A stretch of 64,000 nt of DNA, from positions 1,185,645,413-1,185,709,412 of the forward strand of contig NC_064615.1 in the NCBI RefSeq assembly GCF_023898315.1. The letters are read 5' to 3'. Positions 1 to 11,507 of the stretch are shown here, in pieces. Numbering within the stretch: the first letter of the stretch is position 1; the number at the start of each line of letters is the position of its first letter. The notes beneath the pieces are model-generated. The model did not search any database. It had not been told where the DNA came from and was given only the letters and a program-made list of their open reading frames with translations. The DNA is from Schistocerca nitens (lineage: Eukaryota > Arthropoda > Insecta > Orthoptera > Acrididae). A program made the position numbers and the translations under genes.

Positions 1-600
1 GTTCTGGGAAAGGCCTAAGAATTTGATGAGGGATTAATGATCTTGCTGAATTTCTGGAATGGGGTTACTGTGGCAGGGTTTCTAGGCAGACAATTTCATG
101 GCTTGTGGAGTTTGGCCACGAGGCAATCCCTGTGGTTCATAACCACTGTGGTGGATCCTTTGTCAGCAGGTTGGATTGTAAGGTCAGGATCAGTTTTTAC
201 ATGGTGGATTGGGATTCTTTCTGAAGATTTAAGGTTGGCTTCCATGTTAGGGATTTGGGGAATGATGATCAGGCAAAGATCTAGGTTAGGAAATTCTGGA
301 AGGTTAACAGAGGCTAATTTGGGGCAGTGGGGGTGGATCAGAGTTACTTGGAGGGCTGAACTGGGTCAGGTAGGTTTCAATTTTGGTTTTGGATTGAGTC
401 TGATTGGTAGGGTTGGTGACAAAACTGTTTCCACTGTAGGGACCAGGAGAAGGAGATAAGGTCTTTAACAAGCACAGCATGACTGAGTTTAGGAGTGCGG
501 CAATATGAAAGGCCTTTGGAAATCCTAAAACTTTTATGGGAGAGACACTTGGAGGAACAGTTCATGACTGTTTCATATCTGTAGGTTCTGGATTCTGTAT
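1..600 (-). mobile_element. Penelope-like element fragment, decayed, cut by the window edge
   Basis: Read on the minus strand, about 119-191 translates to DPDLTIQPADKGSTTVVMNH. This resembles the conserved 'K-x-A-D-K-G-x-x-x-V-V-M' block just before the RT domain of Penelope-like elements. The Penelope copy at 28547-31988 has the equivalent block 'TKSDKGNTIVVVYKNEY'. Upstream on the same strand (about 565-377) lies a 62-codon frame followed by several broken frames, as expected of an old copy. The rest of the RT would lie left of base 1. The plus strand is strikingly G+T rich, the complement of a C/A-rich coding strand. The upstream end near 600 is a guess. Confidence 0.6.
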
Positions 601-1194
601 GGCGGTGGGTGAGAGTTTAAGGATATGAAAGAACGGTATGTTTAAAATCAAACCAGCCAGTGGGGAAAGAAAGAGTGATTAACACTGAGCATTAAAATAT
701 TTTATGTTGAAAAGAGGGCTCAGTACACAGAACAGAGGACTAATACAAATGTAGCAGTGAAATTACATTACAAAATACAGTAAAATTCTAACATGTATTA
801 TGTGGAAAGCCAAACATATGTATTATGCAAAAGAAATTAGCAGGTTATTGGCTTGTGATAAAAAGTGAGAAAAATAGGAACACAAAATCAAAACAAGCAA
901 GAATACGACAGTCCTCTGGTAATGGTTGCAGCCTCAGATTTCAATAATTTTTTTCACCATAGCTGAAAGACACGGAACCGTAATAAACTCCCACAGAAAC
1001 CCTACAGCTAATAAATCATTTGTAACTCACACCAAACATAGCACTTCAATTCAAAAGCCCAACTCCTAAAGGCTCTCAATCCTCTAGATATGACAGTGTA
1101 TAAAATCAGATTTTAAAATCATGTGCAGACTTAATCACTGAACTATTCTGCTATCTGTGTAATCAATCAATGAAAACTAGTGTAACTGAAGCAC
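601..1194. other. No gene seen
   Basis: AT-rich sequence with no frame, repeat or motif that I recognise. It may be old LINE or Penelope flank. Confidence 0.5.
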
Positions 1195-1849
1195 ATGATA
1201 GTAATGTCAATCCACAAAAGTAGAGAGAGGACACTAATATCGAAGTATTGGTTCATCTCTCTGCTGTCCGTATTCTCAAAGATATTTAAGAGACTAGAGT
1301 ATGATAGGATCTATAGCCAATCGACACCTACACCAGCTTTAGTACAGGATTCTCCACAGAGAGCTATATTTAGTATAACAGATGAAATTCTGTGAAAACT
1401 ATTTTAGGAAGTACCCAATGGGGGTCTCTGACAAAAAGGAATATTCTGTACAATTCACCAGCTTTGCCTGGCAACATAGGAAACATGCAACAAATGGCAA
1501 ATCAGTGCTGTGTCAATAACACAATATCAGTAGCAATTTTTTCCAACAGGATAAGCTAAGATCAGTCTGCCACCACAACCCAAATAACTGAATACATGCA
1601 TCCAAAGGTGACACGACAGCAACTACTGACATTATGTCAATGGCCAAAGCTAACAACTATCAAATATTCCTCCTGGCCTGGGACCTTCTGTAACCTTACT
1701 AAGGCAAATAAGAACAATGCTTCCTCACTATCATACTATGCCACCAAACGCAAATCTTTGGCTTGATTAGAATCTTAATTACACAACAATCAAAAATCTT
1801 GTCTCTGGAAGTAGGTGTAAAAACAGGGTAGCTACTCAAACTTAGGGGG

Positions 1850-1875
1850 CAGGAGGGGGGGGGGGGGGGGGGGAA
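1850..1875. repeat. Poly-G tract
   Basis: An interrupted then unbroken run of about 19 G within the gap of the decayed LINE. A second G-rich patch lies at 1945-1962. Confidence 0.85.
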
Positions 1876-2570
1876 TCTCTGAGAATTTGAGGTGTGAGGA
1901 TGATTTTGTCAAGAAGTTCTTGGTAAATTAATGATTGGTATGGCAGGGGGAGGAGGGGGGGGATAGGCAGCAATAGCCCAATAATTATTTTTTCCCCTTC
2001 TCAGCTGAGCTATATACCAGCCATACACAGTAGCTTAGCAGCTCTTTCCAAACATTGATAATTTATATGGAATTATAATCACATAATTAAACAAATTATG
2101 TATTCAACAACTTGTGATGTAACTCAGTACAACTGAATGTTAATGCTAGGTTAACAACCTAGATTTTATAAAATCCCTAAAACTCTTAGATTTACCAATC
2201 TTTCCACCGAGAATTCCAGGTTTTCCAGAAGAATCAAGACCCTGAAAAATAACTCAGACGGAGGAAGTGTTAAATACAGAGGCCCTCTGGGCTTGATCCT
2301 CTGGCCACCGATTTTCTTGATCTACATTAGTGCTCTAACAATTACAATTACTAACAGAGTAAAAATAGCCGAGTTTACTGATGATCCAAGTATTCTGATC
2401 ACAGAGCCGAACTCAACAATGTAGGATACAGCCCTGACCGTCACTTACCAAATACACCAATGGTCCACAGCAAATAACCTAACACAATTTTTTGGAAGCT
2501 AATGTCATCCTGTTTCAGGGAAAAAACAAAACACTAAGTTCCAGAAATGGATATTAACAATCAGAAAATT

Positions 2571-2924
2571 AATGTATGGAAGTAAAACATGGACGATAAA
2601 TAGTTTAGACAAGAAGAGAATAGAAGCTTTCGAAATGTGGTGCTACAGAAGAATGCTGAAGATTAGATGGGTAGATCACATAACTAATGAGGAGGTATTG
2701 AATAGGATTGGGGAGAAGAGGAGTTTGTGGCACAACTTAACTAGAAGAAGGGATCGGTTGGTAGGACATGTTCTGAGGCATCAAGGGATCACCAATTTAG
2801 TATTGGAGGGCAGCGTGGAGGGTAAAAATCGTAGAGGGAGAGCAAGAGATGAATAAGCTTGCACAGGATAGAGTAGCATGGAGAGCTGCATCAAACCAGT
2901 CTCAGGATTGAAGACAACAACAAC
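2571..2924 (+). mobile_element. RTE-type LINE 3' fragment inserted in the older LINE
   Basis: The frame 2572-2856 encodes the C-terminus of an RTE-type polyprotein (YGSKTWTINSLDKKRIEAFE, then WCYRRMLKI, NEEVLNRIGEKRSLWHNL and LVGHVLRHQGITNLVLEGSV). The long reverse copy at 52072-55453 has nearly the same protein, so both belong to one family. The 3' end is 'TCAGGATTGAAGAC' plus a short CAA repeat, typical of this family. The hexamer AAAATT occurs on both sides (2565-2570 and 2925-2930), a likely target duplication. The copy is strongly 5'-truncated. It sits in the decayed LINE between that element's 'FADD' and 'FLDI' blocks. Confidence 0.85.
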
Positions 2925-3450
2925 AAAATTCCTAGACATCTAGATGGACAGTCTCTTCAGATGGAAAGAGCAAATTGATCAGCTGGTCAAGAAATTTAGC
3001 CTAGCATCCTCTAATCTGAGAACTATTTTGTACTTTGTTGTCATACTTTGCATATTTCTATTCCATGCTCTCCTATGGTAAAATCTTATGTGGAAATGTT
3101 GCAGGAGTTAAAAGTTTTTAAACTTAAAAAATGAGCCATGAGATTAATATATAGGGTCTCTAACAAACTGCAGGGGCCCTTCATATCTCTCAGGATACTT
3201 ACTGCAACAACTCAATATACGTACACAGTGATTATGTTTGTAGTCAGCAACAGGGAATTATTTCAGGCAAATTGTGACACATAATGACTAGGTAAGTGAA
3301 AAATGTTTACCAAGACTATACATCTCTCTCAAAGTACACAAGGGAGTTACTGGGTCAGGTATAAGAGTAAGCCTATACAATAAGCTTCCCGTCAACATAA
3401 AAATTATGTTGTCATAAAGCATCCTTAAGTTATAATATTAGAACAAACCA

Positions 3451-5209
3451 GTTTGGTGAAAATACTCTTGAAAGAAAAAAAAAAAGTACTTCTGTCACAA
3501 AAACAGAGCTTGGAACTTTAAGATACATTATTATAAAATGTAAATTTATGTATGTCAGTAGGATAAAAATTTGGACTTTCATATATTTCACCGTTTTAAA
3601 CTTTCCCTTAAACTTTTAGGGCTGCCAATGATTGTAATATTTTATGGAACAAATTGTTCTCAGAAAAATAAAATATAACTTACAACATATTATGATATCT
3701 AAAATGTCCACGTAATACTACATTATTTTACTTTATCTGTCCTATATTATTAGTAATCTGTAATTAATAGGAACAAATAAAAACCAAATAAATGCTCAAT
3801 TCAACCTCCATATGTTGCTTACTTCACAAACATTAAATATGCAAGGCACAAAATCCATGCAATGAAGGAGATAACTCAGAAAATCAACCTATGATGAAAA
3901 TTGTATTTATCTTACTGAGTAATTAAACCTACAATAAACATACTACACAGATGTCTTTTAGGAGTAATTTAGTTTGCGTTAACATAGTAGCGGATCCTAT
4001 GGAGACCACTAAGGCGCTACACATAATAATCGGAGAAATGAATACGGAATATGAAAGGAACCGTTTATCTGAAGCCCGGTGAAATACTGTGGATACTTAT
4101 TCGTGCAAACGAAAACTTGGTTAGGTAGACTTGTCATTATCATTCGTCTTTTGATGAAAATGCTGTGTAGTGAGGTCCTACGTATTTTCCATACAACAAG
4201 TGCTGATCACAATAGAAAACAATGTTTATGCATTTCTAGTTTACCTGGGTACCGTACTGGTAAAATTAGGCTTCCGCGTTTTAAAATGATTTGTTGGGCT
4301 TTACTTTCATGACAGCCTTGATAATGTCGCCTCACCTGCAGTAATGTATGCGCAGTATCTTCTCCAACTCTTTTTACGCGTGTCACGAAATTCTATTTTA
4401 CATTCGTAGCTCAACCCCGCTTCAATTAACCGGCCCACCACATGTTGACATGTTCATATAGTCCGTCAAACCTTGTTGACATTCGGCGCAATGGCTGATG
4501 GGAGCGACCATAGGGGATCCTAACTATCGATACTACCCATTTAACTTTTTTTAAATTTTACTGCTTGTTGAAAAAATGCAGTTATTACAACTGTTTATTA
4601 AGCCTAATGATGAAATTTAAATCTTAAGTATACAGCCAGAGATTTGTATCTGCTCGATGCAGGTAACAGGTAATTACACTGTTAATTTAGAAGCCATGCT
4701 GACTCCCAGCAACGGCATCTACGTTTTTGAAGTGTTTCCCCACAGTTCATTTTTCTATGCAACATGTTTATAACATTACAAAATATTGTGGTTCTGCTCT
4801 CTGCCGTCTTTTGGATGTTAGCTGTATGTGGAAGAATCTATCACTCATATTCTACAGAGATGCACATTCAAACAGGCATGTCCCAATCTTATACGAATTG
4901 TGAATTGTGGTTCATTAGTCTCATAACGTACATGATCTAAATCATTTGACTCAGGTACAGGTGACATGGCAAAACTGCGATAAAATTAATTCCACCTTAA
5001 GCATATAACAACTGATGGTAACAAACAGTGTCATAATACAATTTAACACTTAATTACCCTTGCTCAAATTATCATTTTATCCTCCACAAATTCTTCTCTT
5101 GAACAGTAGCATTTCTCCCACAGATTCTACTGTAGCCCTGTTTTCAAAACGTCTGGGTCCTATTAAATATGTTTTTGCTCATTAACTTGTTATTATATAG
5201 AAGATGGCG
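3451..5209. other. No gene seen
   Basis: Mostly AT-rich. A frame of 77 codons at 4079-4312 has no recognisable domain. From about 4320 to 4520 the sequence is less AT-rich, with no repeat that I know. No TIR pair or tRNA-like box was found. Confidence 0.5.
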
Positions 5210-5397
5210 GAAAGTGTAAACTATGAGTGTGTTAGCTCTACAAATATAAACGTAAATTGAACGAAAAACGTACGACATACGTAAAAATCAGTGAATACTG
5301 CAATCCTAAATGCATTGTGCGTGATATTACAACTCAAGTGTCCGGAAATTCGGTCTAGAAATAGTGAACAACTGGTATGTATATGAAGTAAAATGAA

Positions 5398-6853
5398 ATG
5401 GCTGAGGAGTGTGATGTGTGCAATGTTCTGCCACTCGGAAATACAGCTGTTGAAAGTGAAAATATACCATGTAAAAATGTGTAACAGATATTGAACATTT
5501 AAAAGAATTTATCATAAGTATGCAAGCAGCGATTAACACTTTAAAGAATGATTTAACGAAACTTCGAAATGAAAATACCGAACTGTTAGGTTATCTGAAA
5601 TCGAGTGCACCAATCAAAACAAAACCGACAAAAACTGTAAATAGTGAGAAAGAAAAGCATCATGAATAGATCAGAAGCAAAAATACTACAGCGAAGGACT
5701 CAAGTGCTTGTGTTATGACGTGCCCTGACAAAACCAACAGCGTTAATACAAATGAAAACTGTAAAAAAAAGCGATCGACCAGTGCCCCAAAAAATGATAC
5801 ACAGTGATAACAAGAGACAGAACGTATTAATTCTTTCTGACAGTCACGGTCGTTACTGCGCAAAAATTATGATCAGTTCTCAAAATCAAAAACACATACA
5901 TCTCTTCTGTAATAAAACCTAACGCACAGTTAAAGAACGTGGTTTCTAACATAGACGGGAAGACGAAAGAATATAATAAAAATGACAGTGTCATCATTCT
6001 AGGTGGGACTAACGACATCCTAACGAAATTTCAGGATTTCAAATGTGCCTTAACAGATTCTCTTCATAAGACAATCCACACAAAAGTTATCTCGTGCATA
6101 GTTCCGTACAGATACGATGTACCAAAACTGAACAACAGAATCTATGCTGAAAACGAATTCTCAATGAGGACTGCAAAAAATTTTGAGCATCTAATGGTAA
6201 TGGACGTCAATACATTCCTCAGTATAAGCGATTATAGAAAGCATGGACTTCACTTGCGAATGGAAGGCAAAGAGAAATTATGTAGACATTTACAACTAGC
6301 AGTAGGTGCCAATCTGCAAATACCGGTTCTATCATATATACAATGTGAAGACCTTTCAGCAAATACGACAGTGAACGCACAAGAAAAATCAGCAGCAGAA
6401 ATGGACTTATCCAACTCGATAGTTATGAAAGATAAACGAGCAGGCGCAAAAAAGAACTGTACTACACCTTCATCACTCAAAGAAGACACAGCAAAACAAA
6501 ACTATCATCGACTAAACCAGGCTGTGATACCGGCAAAAGCATCTAACACAAAAAAAGCAGAAGAATCAAGTTCCACACCCGAAGATATTCAAGATACAAC
6601 AAGAAGAACTGGGCACTGGAAACCAAAAGCAGTAGGCCTACCTACAGGAGACCCACTAAGGACATCAGCAGATACAGTCTCAAAAGTATCACCAAGGACA
6701 TCTAATTTTACATGTATCAGTGAACACAAACAATCAACTACTACCACCACAGCAACAGGAGGAAGTTCAGCAATTCCAGTGATAAGAAATGTAAGGCGAC
6801 CATGTCATCTACTAGGTTTTTTATTCCCAAAAAGCCTCAAAACCAAATTAGGA
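5398..6853 (+). pseudogene. CR1-like LINE ORF1 with SGNH/GDSL esterase domain (broken)
   Basis: ORF1 of CR1 LINEs is an RNA-binding or chaperone protein; some carry a lipid-esterase-like domain of uncertain role. A start with good length is the ATG at 5398 (MAEECDVCNVLPLGNTAVES). At about 5520-5590 'INTLKNDLTKLRNENTELLG' looks like a coiled coil. The esterase blocks follow: block I 'VLILSDSHGRYC' near 5825-5860, block III 'VIILGGTNDI' near 5990-6020, and the C-terminal 'DYRKHGLHL' near 6230-6256 holding the catalytic-type Asp and His. A basic, Ser/Thr-rich tail runs to 6853. At least three frame changes separate the coiled coil, block I and block III, so no full protein is made here. The longest open piece is 5939-6853. 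Confidence 0.75.
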
Positions 6854-6951
6854 TAACTAGTGCACCTATCAACACCACCTCCAGTAGCAGTCGTTGCAGC
6901 AAAAACAGAAACCACCTCAACATCGACCACACAAGTAAACTGGCCATAGAG

Positions 6952-8860
6952 ATGGAGAACTGCCCCGTTTCACCATCAGGACATTTTCTTATGACCAATG
7001 GAAAAAACCAACTCACACTTCTAGATGAGAATGAAGATTTCCCACACAATTTAAATTCAGGAATAAAGGTCACTCTTCTTCACCAGAATATTCGGTCACT
7101 TAGGAATAAAGTAAGAGAGCTTGAAGTCTTGCTATCAAGTGAATTCAGATATGTTAATATACTGTGCTTAACTAAACACTGAGTTAAAGACAGTGAAAAT
7201 AACGGATTAGGTGTTAGCAGCACAAACGTGTAGAAATCAGTTTACACGTGGAGGGAACTGCATATATATAAAGAAAGATATCGAATTCAATAACTTAGAC
7301 AATGCTGAATCCTTAAACACTAAGAAAGATTTTGAAATATCAGGCATAGAAATTCCAGCATTCAAGTTAATTGTAATATGTTTATATAGCTCTCCAGATA
7401 CCCACCCAAAAAATTCAACACTCGGTTTGATACTTAACTAAATAAAATAGTAACAAATCTAAAAACAGTTCTTATATGTGGAGACCTAAATATAGACTTT
7501 AATAAGCGAAGCAGTTCAAAATCTGAGCGGATGACCATATTAACAGCCAATGATTTGGAGATTATAATCCATTCCCTACACGTGAAACGAATCATTCTAG
7601 TACTACCATAGACCAAATAATAATTAGCTCCAAAAAAAATATAAATCAGTTGTAATTAAAGCTGGACTGGCAGACCATCATACACAGGCTATAAGCTTTT
7701 GTGTAATCACTAATCCATCCTACAATTATATGAGGAAGACTACACACATGGGCAGAACTTTCAGTAATACTGCAGTACGAACATTCTAGAATTATCTCCA
7801 ACAAGAATCATGGGAGATAGTGTATAGTACAGAAAATATTTCTGATAAGTTTCAGACATTCATGAATATTTTTAAATATTATATAAGGAAATCTTGTACT
7901 AGACAACGGTACCTTCACAATATTGCAAGAAGCTGCAACACAACTCAGGAGTTTGATAGTTACTTTAAAAAATATAAATCTATCTTAAATAAAGTAATAA
8001 AGGAGGCAAAGAAACGAGACAATGACAAATATATAGAAGATGCTTCAAACAGAGCCGAAGAAATCTGGCAAGTTGTAAAGAAAGAAACCAAATCTTACAA
8101 AAATAGAGTTAATAATATAGTATTAAAGGCTGGCTTGGAAAACATTAATAACCCACAGGAACTAGCTAATATGTTTAATAACTATTTTGTAAATGTAACA
8201 GAGAAACTACTACAACAGAATTCTAATAGAAAACAGCATACAGAAACAGGGAAAAAAGTCTCAAGCAGATCAATGTTTCTGTACCCAACAAATGTAGAAA
8301 AAGTACAGGTAACAATAAAAAGTCTCAAAATGAAACACTCCGCAGGTGTAGATGATATACCTGATTTCATTATAAAGAAGCGTGCGAACTTGATTACTGA
8401 GCCCTTAACCCACCTATGTAACCTATCTTTTGCTACAGGAACTTCTCCTTCATGTTTGAAAATAGCAAAAGTAAAGCCATTATACAAGAAAGGAAACAAA
8501 GATGATATTTCCAACTACAGACCACTGGCACTTCTGTCTGTTTTCTCAAAAATATTAGAAAGGCTTTTCAATAAGAGGATAACAGACTTCTTAGAGGATA
8601 ATGGCATTCTGTCAGAATCTCAACATGGATTTCGAGCAAACCACTCAACCGAACCAGCAGTTCACTCCTTTCTATTAGAGGCACTGATAGCATTAGACAA
8701 CAAAAAACTTACTATGGGCATATTTTTCGATTTGTCAGAAGCATTTGACGCCATAAATCACGACAAATTGCTACACAAGCTAGAAAATTTTGACTTTAGG
8801 GGAACAGCTAACAACTGGCTCAGCCCTTATATTAAGAACAGGGAGCAATATGTGGAAATA
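6952..8860 (+). pseudogene. CR1-like LINE ORF2, 5' part: endonuclease and RT N-terminal half
   Basis: ORF2 nicks target DNA with its APE-like endonuclease and primes reverse transcription at the nick. 'VTLLHQNIRSLRNKVRELEV' at about 7069-7128 is the endonuclease N-terminal block. 'CGDLNIDF' near 7480-7500, 'TNHSSTTIDQIIIS' near 7590-7630 and 'KAGLADHHTQAIS' near 7660-7700 are later endonuclease blocks. RT starts in the open frame 7820-8860, with 'NYRPLALLSVFSKILERLFN' (about 8512-8572), 'SESQHGFRANHSTEPAV' and 'MGIFFDLSEAFDAINHDKLL' (catalytic-type Asp). Several frame breaks lie in the endonuclease part. The RT frame stays open up to the mariner insertion. Confidence 0.85.
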
Positions 8861-10282
8861 CACTCCTGGAAATTGAAATAAGAACACCGTGAATTCATTG
8901 TCCCAGGAAGGGGAAACTTTATTGACACATTCCTGGGGTCAGATACATCACATGATCACACTGACAGAACCACAGGCACATAGACACAGGCAACATAGCA
9001 TGCACAATGTCGGCACTAGTACAGTGTATATCCACCTTTCGCAGTAATGCAGGCTGCTATTCTCCCATGGAGACGATCGTAGAGATGCTGGATGTAGTCC
9101 TGTGGAATGGCTTGCCATGCCATTTCCACCTGGCGCCTCAGTTGGACCAGTGTTCGTGCTGGACGTGCAGACCGCGTGAGACGACGCTTCATCCAGTCCC
9201 AAACATGCTCAATGGGGGACAGATCCGGAGATCTTGCTGGCCAGGGTAGTTGACTTACACCTTCTAGAGCACGTTGGGTGGCACGGGATACATGCGGACG
9301 TGCATTGTCCTGTTGGAACAGCAAGTTTCCTTGCCGGTCTAGGAATGGTAGAACGATGGGTTCGATGACGGTTTGGATGTACCGTGCACTATTCAGTGTC
9401 CCCTCGACGATCACCAGTGGTGTACGGCCAGTGGAGGAGATCGCTCCCCACACCATGATGCCGGGTGTTGGCCCTGTGTGCCTCGGTCGTATGCAGTCCT
9501 GATTGTGGCGCTCACCTGCACGGCGCCAAACACGCATACGACCATCATTGGCACCAAGGCAGAAGCGACTCTCATCGCTGAAGACGACACGTCTCCATTC
9601 GTCCCTCCATTCACGCCTGTCGCGACACCACTGGAGGCGGGCTGCACGATGTTGGGGCGTGAGCGGAAGACGGCCTAACGGTGTGCGGGACCGTAGCCCA
9701 GCTTCATGGAGACGGTTGCGAATGGTCCTCGCCGATACCCCAGGAGCAACAGTGTCCCTAATTTGCTGGGAAGTGGCGGTGCGGTCCCCTACGGCACTGC
9801 GTAGGATCCTACGGTCTTGGCGTGCATCCGTGCGTCGCTGCGGTCCGGTCCCAGGTCGACGGGCATGTGCACCTTCCGCCGACCACTGGCGACAACATCG
9901 ATGTACTGTGGAGACCTCACGCCCCACGTGTTGAGCAACTCGGCGGTACGTCCACCCGGCCTCCCGCATGCCCACTATATGCCCTCGCTCAAAGTCCGTC
10001 AACTGCACATACGGTTCACGTCCACGCTGTCGCGGCATGCTACCAGTGTTAAAGACTGCGATGGAGCTCCGTATGCCACGGCAAACTGGCTGACACTGAC
10101 GGCGGCGGTGCACAAATGCTGCGCAGCTAGCGCCATTCGACGGCCAACACCGCGGTTCCTGGTGTGTCCGCTGTGCCGTGCGTGTGATCATTGCTTGTAC
10201 AGCCCTCTCGCAGTGTCCGGAGCAAGTATGGTGGGTCTGACACACCGGTGTCAATGTGTTCTTTTTTCCATTTCCAGGAGTG
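8861..10282 (-). mobile_element. Tc1/mariner-type DNA transposon, complete
   Basis: A 1422-bp element has 29-bp terminal inverted repeats (8861-8889 and 10254-10282). Both start CACTCCTGGAAAT and differ at only a few bases. A TA sits on each side (8859-8860 and 10283-10284), the target duplication of this superfamily. It carries one transposase gene on the minus strand and lies in the RT domain of the CR1-like LINE. Its GC content is much higher than that of its surroundings. The ends match and the transposase is fully open, so this copy could be recent. Confidence 0.97.
9016..10038 (-). CDS. Tc1/mariner transposase, intact
   Basis: This cut-and-paste DDE transposase of 340 residues is within the usual size for Tc1-type enzymes. 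I chose the start MPRQRGREPYVQLTDFERGH at 10038. The frame is open upstream to 10290, but that extension runs out through the right inverted repeat into LINE sequence. Residues 10-110 form the paired helix-turn-helix DNA-binding region (TYRRVAQHVGREVSTVHRCC; later QIRDTVAPGVSARTIRNRLH). Catalytic blocks are 'VVFSDESRFCL' (first Asp), 'FQQDNARPHVSR' (second Asp) and 'SPDLSPIEHVWDWMKRR' (Glu). I count 32 residues between the second Asp and the Glu, where canonical Tc1 has 34. No stop or frameshift is seen. Acting in the nucleus, it would bind the 29-bp ends and insert at TA. Confidence 0.95.
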   Translation of the reverse strand: MPRQRGREPYVQLTDFERGHIVGMREAGWTYRRVAQHVGREVSTVHRCCRQWSAEGAHARRPGTGPQRRTDARQDRRILRSAVGDRTATSQQIRDTVAPGVSARTIRNRLHEAGLRSRTPLGRLPLTPQHRAARLQWCRDRREWRDEWRRVVFSDESRFCLGANDGRMRVWRRAGERHNQDCIRPRHTGPTPGIMVWGAISSTGRTPLVIVEGTLNSARYIQTVIEPIVLPFLDRQGNLLFQQDNARPHVSRATQRALEGVSQLPWPARSPDLSPIEHVWDWMKRRLTRSARPARTLVQLRRQVEMAWQAIPQDYIQHLYDRLHGRIAACITAKGGYTLY

Positions 10283-10284
10283 TA

Positions 10285-11280
10285 GATCAAGAAAGGGGCA
10301 ATGTCATTAGGAAATATAATTCCAAGCTACTGACTGTTAAATGTGGAGTGCCACAAGGATCAGTAATGGGTCCTGTTCTGTTCTTACTCTTTGTAAATGA
10401 CCTAAACATAAGCAATGACAGCAGTAAAATATTTCAATTTGCTGATGATACGAGTGTTCTAATTACAGGAAACTCAGATGAAACTCTTGCAAAAAACATA
10501 TAGAAGCCAATGACAGGCTAAAACATGTCACTTTGATGGCAATGACTTAATAATAAACACTGAAAAAACTGTAGCTATGGATATACACACAGCACAAACA
10601 AAAAATCTGATATCACCCAATCTAGAGCTATATGGACAGACAATTGCGAAAGGCCTGTACCAAATTTCTTGGACTTCATCTACAAGACAACTTGAAATGG
10701 AAAGTACATATTGAGTAAATGAACAAAAAATTAAGTACTTCTTGTTTTGTGTTACATACATTAAAAACCTGTGCCAGCTACAACACCCTTCAGTGTCTAT
10801 ATTATCCAGTTGTACACTCTCACCTCCAGTATGGGATTATGTTCTGGGTAAATTCTGGAGATGCGATGAAAACATTCAAAAATAAAAAAAAAATTATAAG
10901 AATAATAGAATGAGTAGATAATCGTAAATCATGTAGATGATTGTTTCACAAAAGGTTGATCCTGCCACTTCCTTGCATATATATATATACATGAAAATAT
11001 AATGTATTTAAAGCAAAACTTACATACAAAAAGACCACTCATCACTCAAAATCACACAATACACAATACAATACAAGACAAAAAATAGGTTTACATGTTC
11101 AAAGCGCCAAGACAAATTTATTTCAAAATGGACTTATTCATCCTAGTATCAAACTATACTATGCCTTACCAGATACCATTAAACACATACAAAACATTGG
11201 TCACTTCAAATCTAAACTGAAGTCATACTTGGTTGATCACTGCTTTTACACAGTAAACGAATACCTACAAAACTAAATTT
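10285..11280 (+). pseudogene. CR1-like LINE ORF2, 3' part: RT C-terminal half
   Basis: This continues the RT after the mariner. 'KYNSKLLTVKCGVPQGSVMG', 'PVLFLLFVNDLNISN' and 'FQFADDTSVLI' (catalytic Asp pair near 10440-10465) lie in one open frame up to about 10500. Beyond it come 'FADD'-distal relics, 'HLQYGIMFWVNSGDAMKTF' at about 10830-10875 and a C-terminal block near 11150-11280 (KLYYALPDTIKHIQN-type). Several frame breaks lie after 10500. Confidence 0.85.
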
Positions 11281-11507
11281 TTCTGTGTTAACTCAATGTA
11301 GTCTCATTCAGAGGAACATTTGTATTTTATCTCTCTGTATATAGTGTAACAACATTTATTTAAGTATTCATCATTAATTGATATATTAATGTGTGTTATT
11401 ATGTACAAAGTTATATTATATGAAAAACTGTTAATATTAACATAAAAATCCAAATATCTCTTGCACATTGTACAGCTGTAGCTGAAAATGGATCAATAAA
11501 TCAATCA

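Larger units (their letters stand above)
1195..3450 (+). mobile_element. Decayed CR1/Jockey-like LINE, in pieces
   Basis: Scattered pieces of one reverse transcriptase can be read in order. At 1225-1300 there is 'FISLLSVFSKIFKRLEYDRI', the RT block usually 'NYRPISLLSVFSKI'. At 2280-2400 there are relics of the 'G-x-x-LGPLLF..Y-I-N-D' and 'FADDTSILI' blocks (here EFTDDPSILI). At 2932-3010 there is 'FLDI.MDSLFRWKEQID', and at 3070-3130 'LSYGKILCGN', matching 'SYGIIFWG' of the related copies at 10.8, 11.8 and 39.9 kb. 'GIRVSLYNKLPVNIK' at 3361-3403 is the C-terminal block. Frames are broken many times. The stretch 1400-2225 has no recognisable RT and probably includes other insertions. Confidence 0.7.
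5210..11507 (+). mobile_element. CR1-like LINE, nearly full length, split by a Tc1/mariner element
   Basis: One non-LTR retrotransposon reads left to right: a short 5' leader, ORF1 with a coiled-coil stretch and an SGNH esterase domain, ORF2 with endonuclease and reverse transcriptase, then a 3' end at about 11490-11507 with short ATCAATAA-type repeats. The RT is interrupted exactly at a TA dinucleotide by the mariner at 8861-10282 and resumes at 10285. Without the guest the element is about 4.9 kb. An esterase in ORF1 is known in the CR1 group. Both ORFs carry several stops and frameshifts, so the copy is inactive. The 5' boundary is approximate. Confidence 0.85.

Noticed and set aside
37-459. 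140-codon open frame at the left end
   Set aside because: It is the complement of a C/A-rich Penelope relic. No domain and odd composition (Trp- and Gly-rich).
9007-10503. Plus-strand frames up to 228 codons
   Set aside because: Antisense to the mariner transposase in GC-rich DNA. The last part merely joins LINE RT sequence.
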